A stretch of DNA of 64,000 nucleotides from Acuticoccus sediminis (GTDB taxonomy: Bacteria > Pseudomonadota > Alphaproteobacteria > Rhizobiales > Amorphaceae), in the NCBI RefSeq assembly GCF_003258595.1, contig NZ_QHHQ01000008.1, positions 236,242 through 300,241 of the forward strand. The letters run 5' to 3'. Each line of letters begins with the position of its first letter. Position 1 is the first letter of the stretch. Positions 56,122-63,923 of the stretch are shown piece by piece. The notes under the pieces are model-generated. The model did no database searches. It was not told the DNA's origin and worked only from the letters and a program-made list of their open reading frames with translations. The position numbers were made by a program, and so were the translations under genes.

Positions 56122-56772
56122 ATGAAGTACACCATCGTCATCGGCAACAAGAACTATTCCTCCTGGTCCATGCGGCCGTGGCTGGTGCTCGATCACTTCG
56201 GCCTCGAGTACGATGAGGTGATGGTTCCCCTCGACATGCCGGAGACCCGCACGACGATCCTGTCCTTCTCGCCCTCCGGCCGGGTGCCCGTCCTCGTCGA
56301 CGGCGGCTTCGCGGTATGGGACAGCCTGTCGATCATCGAGTACCTCGCCGAGAAGCATCCCGACCTCGGCATCTGGCCGTCCGATCCGCACGACAGGGCC
56401 CGCGCCCGCTCGCTCGCGGCGGAGATGCACGGCGGCTTCACGGGCCTTCGCGTCGCCTGCCCGATGAACCTCAAGGCGGTGAAGAAGTTCAAGGCCCGCG
56501 GCGGCTCGGCCGCGGCGCGGGACGTCGCGCGGTTCGAGGGGCTCATCAGCGACCGCGTCGCGCGCTCCGGCGGCCCGTTCCTGTTCGGCGAGTGGTCGGC
56601 CGTCGACGCGATGTATGCGCCGATGACCGCGCGCCTCACCGGCTATTCCTGGCCGATGGAACCCGCCACGCAGCGCTACGTCGAGGCGGTGCAGTCCGAG
56701 GCGAGCTACAAGAAGTGGCGCGCGGCGGCATTGGAGGAGCGCTGGGTCCACCCGCGGTCCGACAGGGCCTGA
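56122..56772 (+). CDS. glutathione S-transferase family protein
   Basis: 216 aa. N-terminal thioredoxin fold with NKNYSSWSMRPW (Ser active-site type), cis-Pro in SPSGRVPVLVD, and a C-terminal all-helix domain. Cytoplasmic detoxification of electrophiles. ATG 56122; the longer frame upstream has no ribosome site. Confidence 0.9.
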   Translation: MKYTIVIGNKNYSSWSMRPWLVLDHFGLEYDEVMVPLDMPETRTTILSFSPSGRVPVLVDGGFAVWDSLSIIEYLAEKHPDLGIWPSDPHDRARARSLAAEMHGGFTGLRVACPMNLKAVKKFKARGGSAAARDVARFEGLISDRVARSGGPFLFGEWSAVDAMYAPMTARLTGYSWPMEPATQRYVEAVQSEASYKKWRAAALEERWVHPRSDRA

Positions 56773-56880
56773 CTACCCCGCCGGGGCCGCGCGACGGGGC
56801 CTGGGGACAATCGCGACATTCGGCGCGAATGTCCCCTTGCCACCAACGAAGGAACTTCGTATATCGCGGCCTCTGGCTGA

Positions 56881-56955
56881 GGGCGCGTAGCTCAGCGGGA
56901 GAGCATTCCGTTCACACCGGAAAGGTCACTGGTTCAATCCCAGTCGCGCCCACCA
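56881..56955 (+). tRNA. tRNA-Val (anticodon CAC), site of element integration
   Basis: 75 nt including encoded CCA. Acceptor GGGCGCG/CGCGCCC, anticodon stem TTCCG/CGGAA with loop TTCACAC (CAC), T-arm CTGGTTCAATCCCAG. A tyrosine-recombinase gene begins immediately downstream on the opposite strand, which makes the 3' end the likely attachment site. Confidence 0.94.
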
Positions 56956-57019
56956 TACTTTTCAATGACTTAGCAGCCTTCGTCGGAATTCCCTCTGGTT
57001 CAATTCCTGGTGCAGTCCT

Positions 57020-57997
57020 TCAAAACTCAAGGGAACTGGCTGCTTTTCGCAGGTGGTAAGGGCTGAACCGAGCGTAGACTCGTTCCGTGATCCTGCTGTC
57101 TTCGTGACCGAGGAATTGCGCGATCTCCGCCATCGGGACGCCGGCCTCTGCCATCCAGACTGCTGCGGTGTGCCGAAGCACATGGGGCGTTACTCCGGCG
57201 ACTTTGGAGCGCACCACGGCGGCATTGAACCCGCGCTTGACGGTTGTGACCCGACGCCCTGCATATTCGATCACCCACGGTGAGGTCGCAGACTTGCGCG
57301 CTGTCTGAAGCTCCTCACGCAACAGGTCATTCATAGGCGGAGAGCCGCGGCCCTTGCGGCGCTGGCCCGAGAACAGGCCCAAGCGCACAACCCCTCTTTC
57401 GAAATCGACGCGGTCCCAGGTCAGCTCGAGCGCCGCCTCGTTCCGGGCGGCCGTAGTGAGAAGCAGGACGATGTAGAGGCGAATGTGGGGCATCTCGGCG
57501 CTGTCCATCAGCCGCCGTGCCTCTGTCCGGGTGAGGTGACGATCTTTTGGCGGCGGTTTCATCGGTAGCTCGATGAATGGAGCTTTCTCGATGATGCCCC
57601 TCTCCGACGCCCAGTTGAGCACGGTGCGGAGGTGCCCGAGCTCGGTCCAGATCGTCCCGTCCTTGATCTTCTTCTCCCGCCTGGCGGCAGCGTAGTCTCG
57701 GCTGTGCTGCACGGTGACGTGCTCGGGCAGAAGGTGACCGAAGACCGGCCCGAGGGATTTCCATTCGGAGCGCATGGCGACCAGGACGCGCTTCCCTTCC
57801 TTGTCGACGCAGTACGCGTCCCACAGGTCAGCGATCGATCGCCCCTTGGGCTTCTTGATTGTGGCAAGGAAGGCGGTGAATGCCTCTAGGCTTTTCGCCT
57901 CGTCTGCCGTTCCGAGCGCCACGCGCTCAGATCCTCGAGCACTTGGCCGGACGGCATACCAGCGTCCTCGGTAGAGCTTGCGCTGCCAGTCTGGCAT
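57020..57997 (-). CDS. int: tyrosine-recombinase integrase
   Basis: 325 aa from ATG 57997. N-terminal arm-binding region, SAM-like core-binding domain, then the catalytic domain with Arg in LTTAARNEAALELTW, HVLRHTAAVWM (His-x-x-Arg) and the nucleophile Tyr in GHEDSRITERVYARF. It catalyses insertion and excision at tRNA-Val, 64 bp away. Its start overlaps the excisionase gene by 112 bp, in another frame. Confidence 0.94.
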   Translation of the reverse strand: MPDWQRKLYRGRWYAVRPSARGSERVALGTADEAKSLEAFTAFLATIKKPKGRSIADLWDAYCVDKEGKRVLVAMRSEWKSLGPVFGHLLPEHVTVQHSRDYAAARREKKIKDGTIWTELGHLRTVLNWASERGIIEKAPFIELPMKPPPKDRHLTRTEARRLMDSAEMPHIRLYIVLLLTTAARNEAALELTWDRVDFERGVVRLGLFSGQRRKGRGSPPMNDLLREELQTARKSATSPWVIEYAGRRVTTVKRGFNAAVVRSKVAGVTPHVLRHTAAVWMAEAGVPMAEIAQFLGHEDSRITERVYARFSPYHLRKAASSLEF

Positions 57998-58170
57998 TCT
58001 TCGTACCTCACCACATCCTCCAGTCGGATGCGCCACAGCTTACCGCCCGCGCGGAAACCAGGAAGCTCCTTGTTGCGAAGCATCCGGCGCACGGTCGCTT
58101 CGGAGCAGCCCCAGCGCTCCGCGACGTGTCGCGGGAGTAGGGCCTGCGGGCTCGTGCCTTGCATCGTCAT
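57886..58170 (-). CDS. excisionase-like HTH protein
   Basis: 94 aa with a MerR/AlpA-type helix-turn-helix LPRHVAERWGCSEATVRRML followed by the wing (ELPGFRAGGKLWRI). Proteins of this type direct excision and repress int. ATG 58170 overlaps the stop of the 33-aa gene by 4 bp. Confidence 0.82.
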   Translation of the reverse strand: MTMQGTSPQALLPRHVAERWGCSEATVRRMLRNKELPGFRAGGKLWRIRLEDVVRYEECQTGSASSTEDAGMPSGQVLEDLSAWRSERQTRRKA

Positions 58171-58268
58171 TCCTCCTCCTCCCTCTGGCGCATCCTCTCC
58201 CTCTCGGCGAGGACCATCATCACGAAGAACCCGGCGAGCGCGGTCAGGATGATCAGCGTCTCCAGCAT
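58167..58268 (-). CDS. 33-aa single-helix membrane protein
   Basis: MLETLIILTALAGFFVMMVL then a charged tail (AERERMRQREEEE). One membrane helix and a highly charged cytoplasmic end. It overlaps the excisionase start by 4 bp and the previous gene by 1 bp. Unknown family; could be holin-like or a regulatory microprotein. Confidence 0.6.
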   Translation of the reverse strand: MLETLIILTALAGFFVMMVLAERERMRQREEEE

Positions 58269-58387
58269 CACGTCACCCACGACACGGCGGCGGCGATGAG
58301 CGCGGCCCAGATCGTGAGCGACAGGGCGAGGCCGGCGGCATGGCCGGCGACGACCGCCGAGCGTGGTGGGAGCGGCGCCGGCGTCAT
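58268..58387 (-). CDS. 39-aa small membrane protein
   Basis: MTPAPLPPRSAVVAGHAAGL then LALSLTIWAALIAAAV, one helix. ATG 58387 overlaps the previous stop by 4 bp. Not recognised. Pairs with the 33-aa gene in the same operon. Confidence 0.55.
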   Translation of the reverse strand: MTPAPLPPRSAVVAGHAAGLALSLTIWAALIAAAVSWVT

Positions 58388-58581
58388 CGCCGTGTACTCC
58401 TGACCTTCTGGATCGCGGCGACCCATCGACGGACTGCCGCTTTGTCGTGATCGTAGAGTGGGCGGAGGTCTGGGTTCACCTCCGTCCAAATCGCCTCGAT
58501 CTCCGCGTCGGTGGGCTCCCATTCTCTGGTCGGTACCTGTACCGGCCGCAGCGGAGGGTTGTACTCCTTCGGTCCGATCAT
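58384..58581 (-). CDS. 65-aa hypothetical phage protein
   Basis: Begins MIGPKEYNPPLRPVQVPTRE, with an acidic middle (EPTDAEIEAIWTEVNPDLRP) and a basic end. Not a known family. ATG 58581 overlaps the previous gene stop by 4 bp. Confidence 0.55.
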   Translation of the reverse strand: MIGPKEYNPPLRPVQVPTREWEPTDAEIEAIWTEVNPDLRPLYDHDKAAVRRWVAAIQKVRSTRR

Positions 58582-58703
58582 CGGCCGGCCTCCTTCACGG
58601 GCTTCGGCTTTGGGACCGGCGCCGCGTGGGTATCCGCCGCCAGCGCCGGGCCGGCCATGAGCGCCACTGCGAGCGCGATTCGTGGGACGATCGAGGTCGT
58701 CAT
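58578..58703 (-). CDS. 41-aa small exported protein
   Basis: Residues 1-22 are a signal peptide (MTTSIVPRIALAVALMAGPA then LAA), with a short Lys/Pro tail DTHAAPVPKPKPVKEAGR. Both ends overlap neighbouring genes by 4 bp. It may be a periplasmic microprotein. Confidence 0.55.
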   Translation of the reverse strand: MTTSIVPRIALAVALMAGPALAADTHAAPVPKPKPVKEAGR

Positions 58704-59122
58704 GCCTTCGTCCTTTTCGGGAATGGCCTGGACCGCATCTTCCGCTTGGCGCGGGTCGGCGCAGGCGTTTCATCGGGAATGGTTTTCGCGAGGATCCGGC
58801 GGCGGAACTCGGTATGCCCCTCGGACATGCGTTCCGTCTTCCTGATCCGGTGGACATCGCTGCCGGCGGTCGTCGCCTTCGCCGTGCCGCCGTTGGTCTT
58901 GATGGCGTGGTCTTCCTTCAGCCGCGGCGTCAGGTAGCGGAAGTCGTTCGGCGCGGGCACGAGCTCGCCCGTCGTGGGGTCCTCGAACCGCAGCGCAAGT
59001 GCTGGGTCGTGGTCCCACTCGATCCGGTCGTTCTCGACGGCCTCCTCGGGGAAGCCGAGCATCAGGAGGACCGACTTCAGCTTCACGCTGAGGGGGATGT
59101 GCCTGCGGTGAGGGTGGCTCAT
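58700..59122 (-). CDS. HNH-endonuclease-like phage protein
   Basis: 140 aa. IEWDHDPALALR, GELVPAPNDFRYLTPRLK and EDHAIKTNGG-like His residues, then KATTAGSDVHRIRKTER, resemble a widespread phage HNH-like family. The C-terminus is very basic (KRKMRSRPFPKR), suited to DNA binding. The start is the ATG at 59122, 4-bp overlap; the open frame upstream is a shadow. Confidence 0.65.
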   Translation of the reverse strand: MSHPHRRHIPLSVKLKSVLLMLGFPEEAVENDRIEWDHDPALALRFEDPTTGELVPAPNDFRYLTPRLKEDHAIKTNGGTAKATTAGSDVHRIRKTERMSEGHTEFRRRILAKTIPDETPAPTRAKRKMRSRPFPKRTKA

Positions 59123-59400
59123 GCCGGCAGCGCCTCGGTCCGCGCGTAGGCCGGGCGAAGGTGCTCGCCGATCTCGATACCGTAGTGGAGGGTCATCGAC
59201 GCTTTGAAGCGTTCCCACGCCTCAGGCGGGGAGAGGTCGTGGACGCAATCCAGACACTGCTGGCCTGTGGCGAGCTGCTCGTCGAGGTCGCGGTGGACGT
59301 CGATGCCGCGTCGGGAGAAGCGTCCGACGCACATGCCGGTCTGCGAATTGACCCACACGGTGTTCCCGTCCGACCAGACGTCATAGACCGGACCGATCAT
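59119..59400 (-). CDS. 93-aa hypothetical phage protein
   Basis: MIGPVYDVWSDGNTVWVNSQ and LATGQQCLDCVHDLSPPEAW. It has three cysteines, two spaced as CLDC, and an aromatic N-terminal beta-rich region. No family recognised. Confidence 0.6.
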   Translation of the reverse strand: MIGPVYDVWSDGNTVWVNSQTGMCVGRFSRRGIDVHRDLDEQLATGQQCLDCVHDLSPPEAWERFKASMTLHYGIEIGEHLRPAYARTEALPA

Positions 59401-59921
59401 GCCGCCCTCCGGAGGGCCTGGACGCTGTCGTGCTGGAAGAGCGCGAGGACGCCGTTGAGGCCCGAGGATGGTGCGCCGAGAAGCGCCGCGGTGGCTTCCG
59501 CGAGCGTCGGCGCGGGCCCACCGTCGCGCCCCATCAGCAGCGCTGCGTCGGCGGCGGTATCGATGAGGATGTGCCGCGGCTTGATCCATTCCGGCCCTTC
59601 GCGGCGGGTCCTTCGGCACACGCGCAGAGCCCAGTCGGTCTCCTCGGCGTCGTGGCAGACGACGTGGACCGCAGCGTCGATGAAGTCGGTGAGGATCGGC
59701 AGCGGCGAGATCTCCCGGACACCGCACCGGTTGGCGCGGTCCGGGTCGGGCGCGGTCCAGCCGTCGGGGCGGATGATGGCGTCGACCCGTCCGGCCTCCG
59801 CCATGGCGCCGTCGAAGAGGCGCGCCTCGATCCGGATCGGGTGAGGCTGGTGAGAGGAGGTGAGGTCCGACGCTCGGTCGACGCGGCCGGTCATTGTGAG
59901 GTGGATTGCGAGCAGCATCAC
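59397..59921 (-). CDS. DnaQ-like exonuclease-fold protein without catalytic residues
   Basis: 174 aa. The order of features follows phage DnaQ-like exonucleases: a first strand, an RPDGWTAPD turn, FIDAAVHVVCHDAEETDWAL (ExoII-like) and a helical end. But the FDTETTG motif reads AIHLTMTG (5-12), so both ExoI acids are gone, and the ExoIII acid is not seen. Aspartate 96 of ExoII remains. It may hold DNA or regulate a partner rather than cleave. Confidence 0.6.
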   Translation of the reverse strand: MMLLAIHLTMTGRVDRASDLTSSHQPHPIRIEARLFDGAMAEAGRVDAIIRPDGWTAPDPDRANRCGVREISPLPILTDFIDAAVHVVCHDAEETDWALRVCRRTRREGPEWIKPRHILIDTAADAALLMGRDGGPAPTLAEATAALLGAPSSGLNGVLALFQHDSVQALRRAA

Positions 59922-60415
59922 GCGCCTCCCTCACGGGCGCGCATCATCGCGTCGGCAATGGAGTAAGCCGTGCGGGCGGTTCGCTCCACGATGTCCGGAG
60001 CGAATGTATCGTTCCAGGCAGCGTTGGCGCACATTCCGCTCAGCGCCTGACCCGCGAGCCAGTCCCGCAGCTCGAACCCGTCTACCGCCGGCGAGGCCGG
60101 TCGGTCGGAGAGCGAACCCTCGATCGCCATGGCAATTTCGGAGTTCAGAGAGCGGCCGCCCTCCTTCGCTCGGGCCTTGGCCTTCTCGCTCAGCCACGCC
60201 GGGATGCGAACGGTGAGGCGGGTCTCTTGGTCGTCGTTGGACACGATCTCATCAACCCCATCTGCGGGAAAGGACGCCTCCAGCACGCGGATGATCTCGG
60301 TGTTCATGGAGCGGCCGTTGCGCTCGGCGTAGGCCTTCACGCGGTCGCGGAGGCCGTCCGGAAAGCGAACCACGAACTGGTCTTGCTCGGCACTGGGGCA
60401 CCTAGGACGGCTCAC
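59918..60415 (-). CDS. tandem ribbon-helix-helix (Arc-like) DNA-binding protein
   Basis: 165 aa with two Arc/MetJ-fold units in one chain: QFVVRFPDGLRDRVKAYAER then NGRSMNTEIIRVLEASF (about 13-49), and TRLTVRIPAWLSEKAKARAK then EGGRSLNSEIAMAIEGSL (about 65-102). The remaining 60 residues are not recognised. Because RHH proteins bind DNA as dimers, one chain could act as its own dimer. Probably a phage repressor or segregation-type regulator. Confidence 0.85.
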   Translation of the reverse strand: MSRPRCPSAEQDQFVVRFPDGLRDRVKAYAERNGRSMNTEIIRVLEASFPADGVDEIVSNDDQETRLTVRIPAWLSEKAKARAKEGGRSLNSEIAMAIEGSLSDRPASPAVDGFELRDWLAGQALSGMCANAAWNDTFAPDIVERTARTAYSIADAMMRAREGGA

Positions 60416-60660
60416 GACGCGCCTCCCTGCTTCGTCGCCACCATCGCCAAGCGATCGTCCATGCGCGGCGCCAGACCCTCAGACATCAGGCAGGCTGCGA
60501 TCCGTGGATCACGGTCTGCCGCCGCCAGAAGCACAGTTGCGACCGCGTGCTCCAGCGTCACCATGACGGCCGGCATCTCGGTGACCGGGTCACGCCCACC
60601 GATGATCTCCATCGCTGCGCGGAATGCTCGGTTGGAATCCTCCCGGTGCTCCTCGCTCAT
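60412..60660 (-). CDS. 82-aa hypothetical phage protein
   Basis: Acidic helical protein starting MSEEHREDSNRAFRAAMEII and ending DDRLAMVATKQGGAS. Unrecognised. ATG 60660 overlaps the preceding stop by 4 bp. Confidence 0.55.
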   Translation of the reverse strand: MSEEHREDSNRAFRAAMEIIGGRDPVTEMPAVMVTLEHAVATVLLAAADRDPRIAACLMSEGLAPRMDDRLAMVATKQGGAS

Positions 60661-61019
60661 CGACCCGCCTCCGCCGGCTGGGGAAGCGTGTCCTCGAACC
60701 GCTCGTGCTGCGGTCCGTCGAGCTGTATCGCCCCCACGTTCTCGCAGCGCGTCATCGCGATCCGCAGAGCGATGTTGTTGCCGGGGCCGAGCTGGTTCGC
60801 GAGCCAGCCGACGCAGTGCGCATCTTCCCCCGGCGGATGTTCGTGGCAGGCCATGTTCCGCAACGGGCCGCCGAACGAGACGGTGCCTGGGGTAGCGATG
60901 GTGTGGGCGAGGTCGCGGTGGAGGGACTCCTCGTAGCCGTGCGGGATCTCGCGCGGATCCGTCGAGAGCTTCCAAGGGCACTTCTCGCACTGGCGCAGGC
61001 GCTTCAGCTTGAAAGTCAT
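60657..61019 (-). CDS. phage zinc-binding protein (DUF6283-like)
   Basis: 120 aa. The Cys pair CEKC (11-14) with PW and MACHEHPPGEDAHCVGWLAN give four or more candidate metal ligands. The pattern is common in phage recombination and replication cassettes. Role unknown, possibly DNA or nuclease binding. Confidence 0.65.
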   Translation of the reverse strand: MTFKLKRLRQCEKCPWKLSTDPREIPHGYEESLHRDLAHTIATPGTVSFGGPLRNMACHEHPPGEDAHCVGWLANQLGPGNNIALRIAMTRCENVGAIQLDGPQHERFEDTLPQPAEAGR

Positions 61020-62347
61020 CGGCCCGCCTCCGCCCCGGCAGCCTCGGCGAGTTCCTTCGACCGCCGCGCGCAGAGCTTCCTCGCCTGGTCCTGCGCCCCC
61101 GCGGCGTAGATCCGGTCCTTCCAGTCCTGACGGAGTTGCTGGAGCTGCTCGACGGAACGGGCCTCGGCGACTTCCGCCGCGAACTCATCGATCACGCTCG
61201 GCTCATCGTCCTGCGGGGACGACGCTGCCCCAGCCGCGCCGTCCCCTTCCAAGGTTGAGGTCGCGCGGTCGTCTACATGGCTCTCCTCCTGCGTTGGCAG
61301 GCCATCATCGCTGGCGTGCTGGGGGGCATCCGGCGAGGGACCCTCGTCCATTTTCTCGCCGGTATTCGAGTGGGGCGGCCGCTCCTCGTCGGGAGCAGGC
61401 GCCGCCCCGGCGCCACGTTCACGTGACGCCTTTGCAGAGGCCTCGGCAGGGGCGCGGTCGTCCAAGCCCGGGCCGTCCTGCTGTGCCTCTGTGATCTCGC
61501 CGGTGTCCGGGTCGACGGTTGGCGTGTCGTCGGCCAACGGGTTCGAGACGATCTTGTGGTTGGAGCGGCGCGGTTCACGCGCGCTGCCGAACATCTCTTC
61601 GACCGTGGCCTCGCCGTTCTTCAGCGTGGACAACATGCCGCGGAGAATCGTCACGTGGTCTACGGTGAGGTCTTCCTCGCCGCTGACGCCCATTGCCGCG
61701 ATCACATCCTCTCCGGATTTCCCGTAGATGGCGAACTTTGAGATCACGAGGCGCCGAGCCTCAGAGAGCGTCGTGATGTCGCCTGCGATGGTGCTCTGCA
61801 CAGCGTCGTAGGCTTTGCGCCAAAGCGGCTTCGGCACTCCACCGAGGATCGCATTGCGCTTCGCGATGGCGCACGCCGCGTTGCCGGTCATGATGATCAT
61901 GTCGTCGTTGAAGAGCCGGCCACGCTTGTCGCTGATCCGCCGGCGCACACGTGCAGACGTCGCAGCGTTGGTCTCCAGATCGTGGAAGATGCCTTCGGCT
62001 TCGACGTACATCTCGACCTTGTCCACGTGGACGACGCGGGCGGCAGCGCGGCAATTGCCATAGGATTGCTGGAGGATCTCCGCGAACCTGATGGAAGGCC
62101 CCTTGATGGGCTTGCCGCCCCGTGGAAGCGCGTAGATGCACTCCTCGGCCGACTCCTCATCCAGGGTGGCCATGCCGCGGATCCGGCTGGCAACCTGCTT
62201 GATCGAGCGAGGATAGGTCCGCGCCGTCGCGATCTGCATGTCGACCTCAGCTCGCGTCAGGCCGACGGCGAGGCTTTGCGAGACATCGATCACCATCGTC
62301 GCAGGCAGATCGTCGGCCTCGTCCAGAATTTCAGCATGAGTGTTCAT
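61016..62347 (-). CDS. phage DNA recombination/annealing protein candidate
   Basis: 443 aa from ATG 62347. The N-terminal 250 residues form one conserved block: ATARTYPRSIKQVASRIRGM, EECIYALPRGGKPIKGPSIR and IIMTGNAACAIAKRNAIL. The C-terminal 190 residues are acidic, low-complexity and end in a coil. The block and its position beside a RecE-like nuclease fit single-strand annealing proteins, but I know no characterised member, so the function is inference. No ERF/RecT sequence motif can be named. Confidence 0.65.
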   Translation of the reverse strand: MNTHAEILDEADDLPATMVIDVSQSLAVGLTRAEVDMQIATARTYPRSIKQVASRIRGMATLDEESAEECIYALPRGGKPIKGPSIRFAEILQQSYGNCRAAARVVHVDKVEMYVEAEGIFHDLETNAATSARVRRRISDKRGRLFNDDMIIMTGNAACAIAKRNAILGGVPKPLWRKAYDAVQSTIAGDITTLSEARRLVISKFAIYGKSGEDVIAAMGVSGEEDLTVDHVTILRGMLSTLKNGEATVEEMFGSAREPRRSNHKIVSNPLADDTPTVDPDTGEITEAQQDGPGLDDRAPAEASAKASRERGAGAAPAPDEERPPHSNTGEKMDEGPSPDAPQHASDDGLPTQEESHVDDRATSTLEGDGAAGAASSPQDDEPSVIDEFAAEVAEARSVEQLQQLRQDWKDRIYAAGAQDQARKLCARRSKELAEAAGAEAGR

Positions 62348-62358
62348 GGTGGTCTCCG

Positions 62359-63282
62359 TCAGGCCGCGCGGTCGCGGTAGAACCAGTTGTCGATCTCGTC
62401 GGGTTGAATCTCCGCCAGCGGCTCGTGGGTGACCCACGCGACGTCGGGGCCGAATTCTCGGCGGCAGTCGACGAATGTGCGAAGAGCGAGCGCGATGTCG
62501 TTGCGTGCCTGGACGATCTTCGGATTGGCTGGCGAGAAGACCCCACCCCAGGTGTTGGGCGCTCCGGTGCTGGACCAGAAGCACAGCACGAAAGCGAAAT
62601 CCTCCCGGCTGGCCACCTCGCGCAGCCACGCCGGATCGTGGTCGCCATAGACGGCCCCGTCGGCCACGAACTGGGTGATCTTCTCTCGCGCCTGGAGGTA
62701 TGACGCCGCTTGGATGTCGTAGCGGTAGGTCTTGATGGCCCTGAGGCAGGACGTCGAGAACGAGACGCCCTCCATGGGGTCGTGGCTCTTGAGGTCAGGG
62801 ATGGCCCGCGGCTTCAGGTAATCGAAGCGGGCCTTCTCCTCGACCTCCTCGCCGTCCACTATTGTCCGCCAGAAGACGGAGACCTCCGGATATCCGCCGA
62901 TGAATGCGGACTGGATCTCCGGATTCGCCCGGATGGTTGTGGCGGCGGCGACGATGCGGTCGAAGTCTTTCGCTGCCAGGGCGGTCTTTCCCTCGGAAGC
63001 GAAATCCGCACGTTCATCTTTCCCGGCCTTGATGTTGCCGGGGAATTCGCATCGTCCGTAGGCGGCATCGAAAGCCTCGGGACCGAACAAGACGTAGCAA
63101 TGGGCCGCGCGACCCTTGAGCTTCGCCGGTGTGTCCTCGTCAGGCTCACGCATCGGGTTCAGCGGGCTTCGCCACCAGTAGGCGAGAGGGTCTCCAAGGA
63201 GGGTTTTCTTGTCGGTAGATCCGAGCGCCGGATCCTCGTGATAGACGGACTCGTGAAAGCCGAAATAGACCCCAGGCGTCAT
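62359..63282 (-). CDS. PD-(D/E)XK nuclease, RecE/DUF3799-like
   Basis: 307 aa from ATG 63282. The segment YPEVSVFWRT, then ARFDYLKPRAIPDLKSHDPM, supplies the acidic residues and the DxK-type metal and lysine motif. Together with the neighbouring annealing candidate it would form a phage exonuclease/annealase pair for double-strand-break repair. The upstream in-frame ATG at 63315 is less likely because of the neighbouring gene. Confidence 0.82.
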   Translation of the reverse strand: MTPGVYFGFHESVYHEDPALGSTDKKTLLGDPLAYWWRSPLNPMREPDEDTPAKLKGRAAHCYVLFGPEAFDAAYGRCEFPGNIKAGKDERADFASEGKTALAAKDFDRIVAAATTIRANPEIQSAFIGGYPEVSVFWRTIVDGEEVEEKARFDYLKPRAIPDLKSHDPMEGVSFSTSCLRAIKTYRYDIQAASYLQAREKITQFVADGAVYGDHDPAWLREVASREDFAFVLCFWSSTGAPNTWGGVFSPANPKIVQARNDIALALRTFVDCRREFGPDVAWVTHEPLAEIQPDEIDNWFYRDRAA

Positions 63283-63485
63283 CAGAGCCTCCCAGATCCG
63301 CAGCACTCCGGGCACTCGGTGCCCCGCTGATCGATCAGGCCCTCGCCCTCACAGGTCTCGCAGGGGACCGGGTCAGGACGCTGGCAGTTCTGCCCGCCGC
63401 AGTGCGGGCACTCGGTGTGGGTGAGATTGCTGAGCGGACCCATCCATCGGATGCCGGCTCGCTCGCAGAGGCTACAGAGCATCAT
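63282..63485 (-). CDS. 67-aa zinc-ribbon protein (DnaJ-type CxxCxGxG motifs)
   Basis: Three or four CxxC pairs: CSLC, CPHCGGQ, CETCEGEG and CPECCGSG. The CxxCxGxG form is that of DnaJ zinc domains. It could bind DNA or proteins of the recombination cassette. Stop shares one base with the nuclease start (TGATG). Confidence 0.75.
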   Translation of the reverse strand: MMLCSLCERAGIRWMGPLSNLTHTECPHCGGQNCQRPDPVPCETCEGEGLIDQRGTECPECCGSGRL

Positions 63486-63496
63486 GGCGAGCCGCC

Positions 63497-63923
63497 TCAG
63501 AACCGGACGGCGGTGTGCGGCACGTCGCCGGCACAGATCGCGCTGAAGATCTTGTCGGCCCGCTCGGTGCCGATGTTGCCGGCGCGAGCGATCGCCGTGA
63601 CCGCCTCGGCCCTCACGGTCTCGCGGTGCGCGGCGTTGCGGGCACGCGCTTCCTGCTCGTCCTGCCGCCTCCGGGCCTCGGCCTGGCGTGCCTCCTCGGC
63701 GGCCCGGTGCCGGGCTTCCTCGCGCGCCGCCTCAGCGTCGCGCTGACGGATCTCCTCCTCGTGCTTGCGAGCCATCTCCTCACGCTCGCGCGCCGCGGCC
63801 TCCTCGGCCTCGCGGATTTTGCGCTCGGCATCTTCCCGCGCGCGCTGCTCGGCCTGCCTGGCGATCTCGGCGTCGCGCTGCCGGCGCTCCTCCGCCTCAC
63901 GAGCCTCGCGTTCCGCCTTCTCC
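63497..63923 (-). pseudogene. coiled-coil phage protein, 5' part removed by an insertion sequence
   Basis: The frame reads from the stop at 63497 back to 63923 with no start codon before MARKHEEEIRQRDAEAAREE at 63775. The preceding 49 codons (EKAEREAREAEERRQRDAEI then more of the same Glu/Arg/Ala) are as coding-like as the rest, and the frame runs straight into a stop at the IS-like boundary. This is the C-terminal part of a long helical coiled-coil protein with its front cut off. A residual protein of 92 residues from the internal ATG is possible. Confidence 0.75.

Noticed and set aside
56994..57020. Second tRNA gene after tRNA-Val
   Set aside because: Only a T-arm-like stretch is present; no acceptor or anticodon arm can be folded around it, so it is reported as a repeat, not as an RNA gene.
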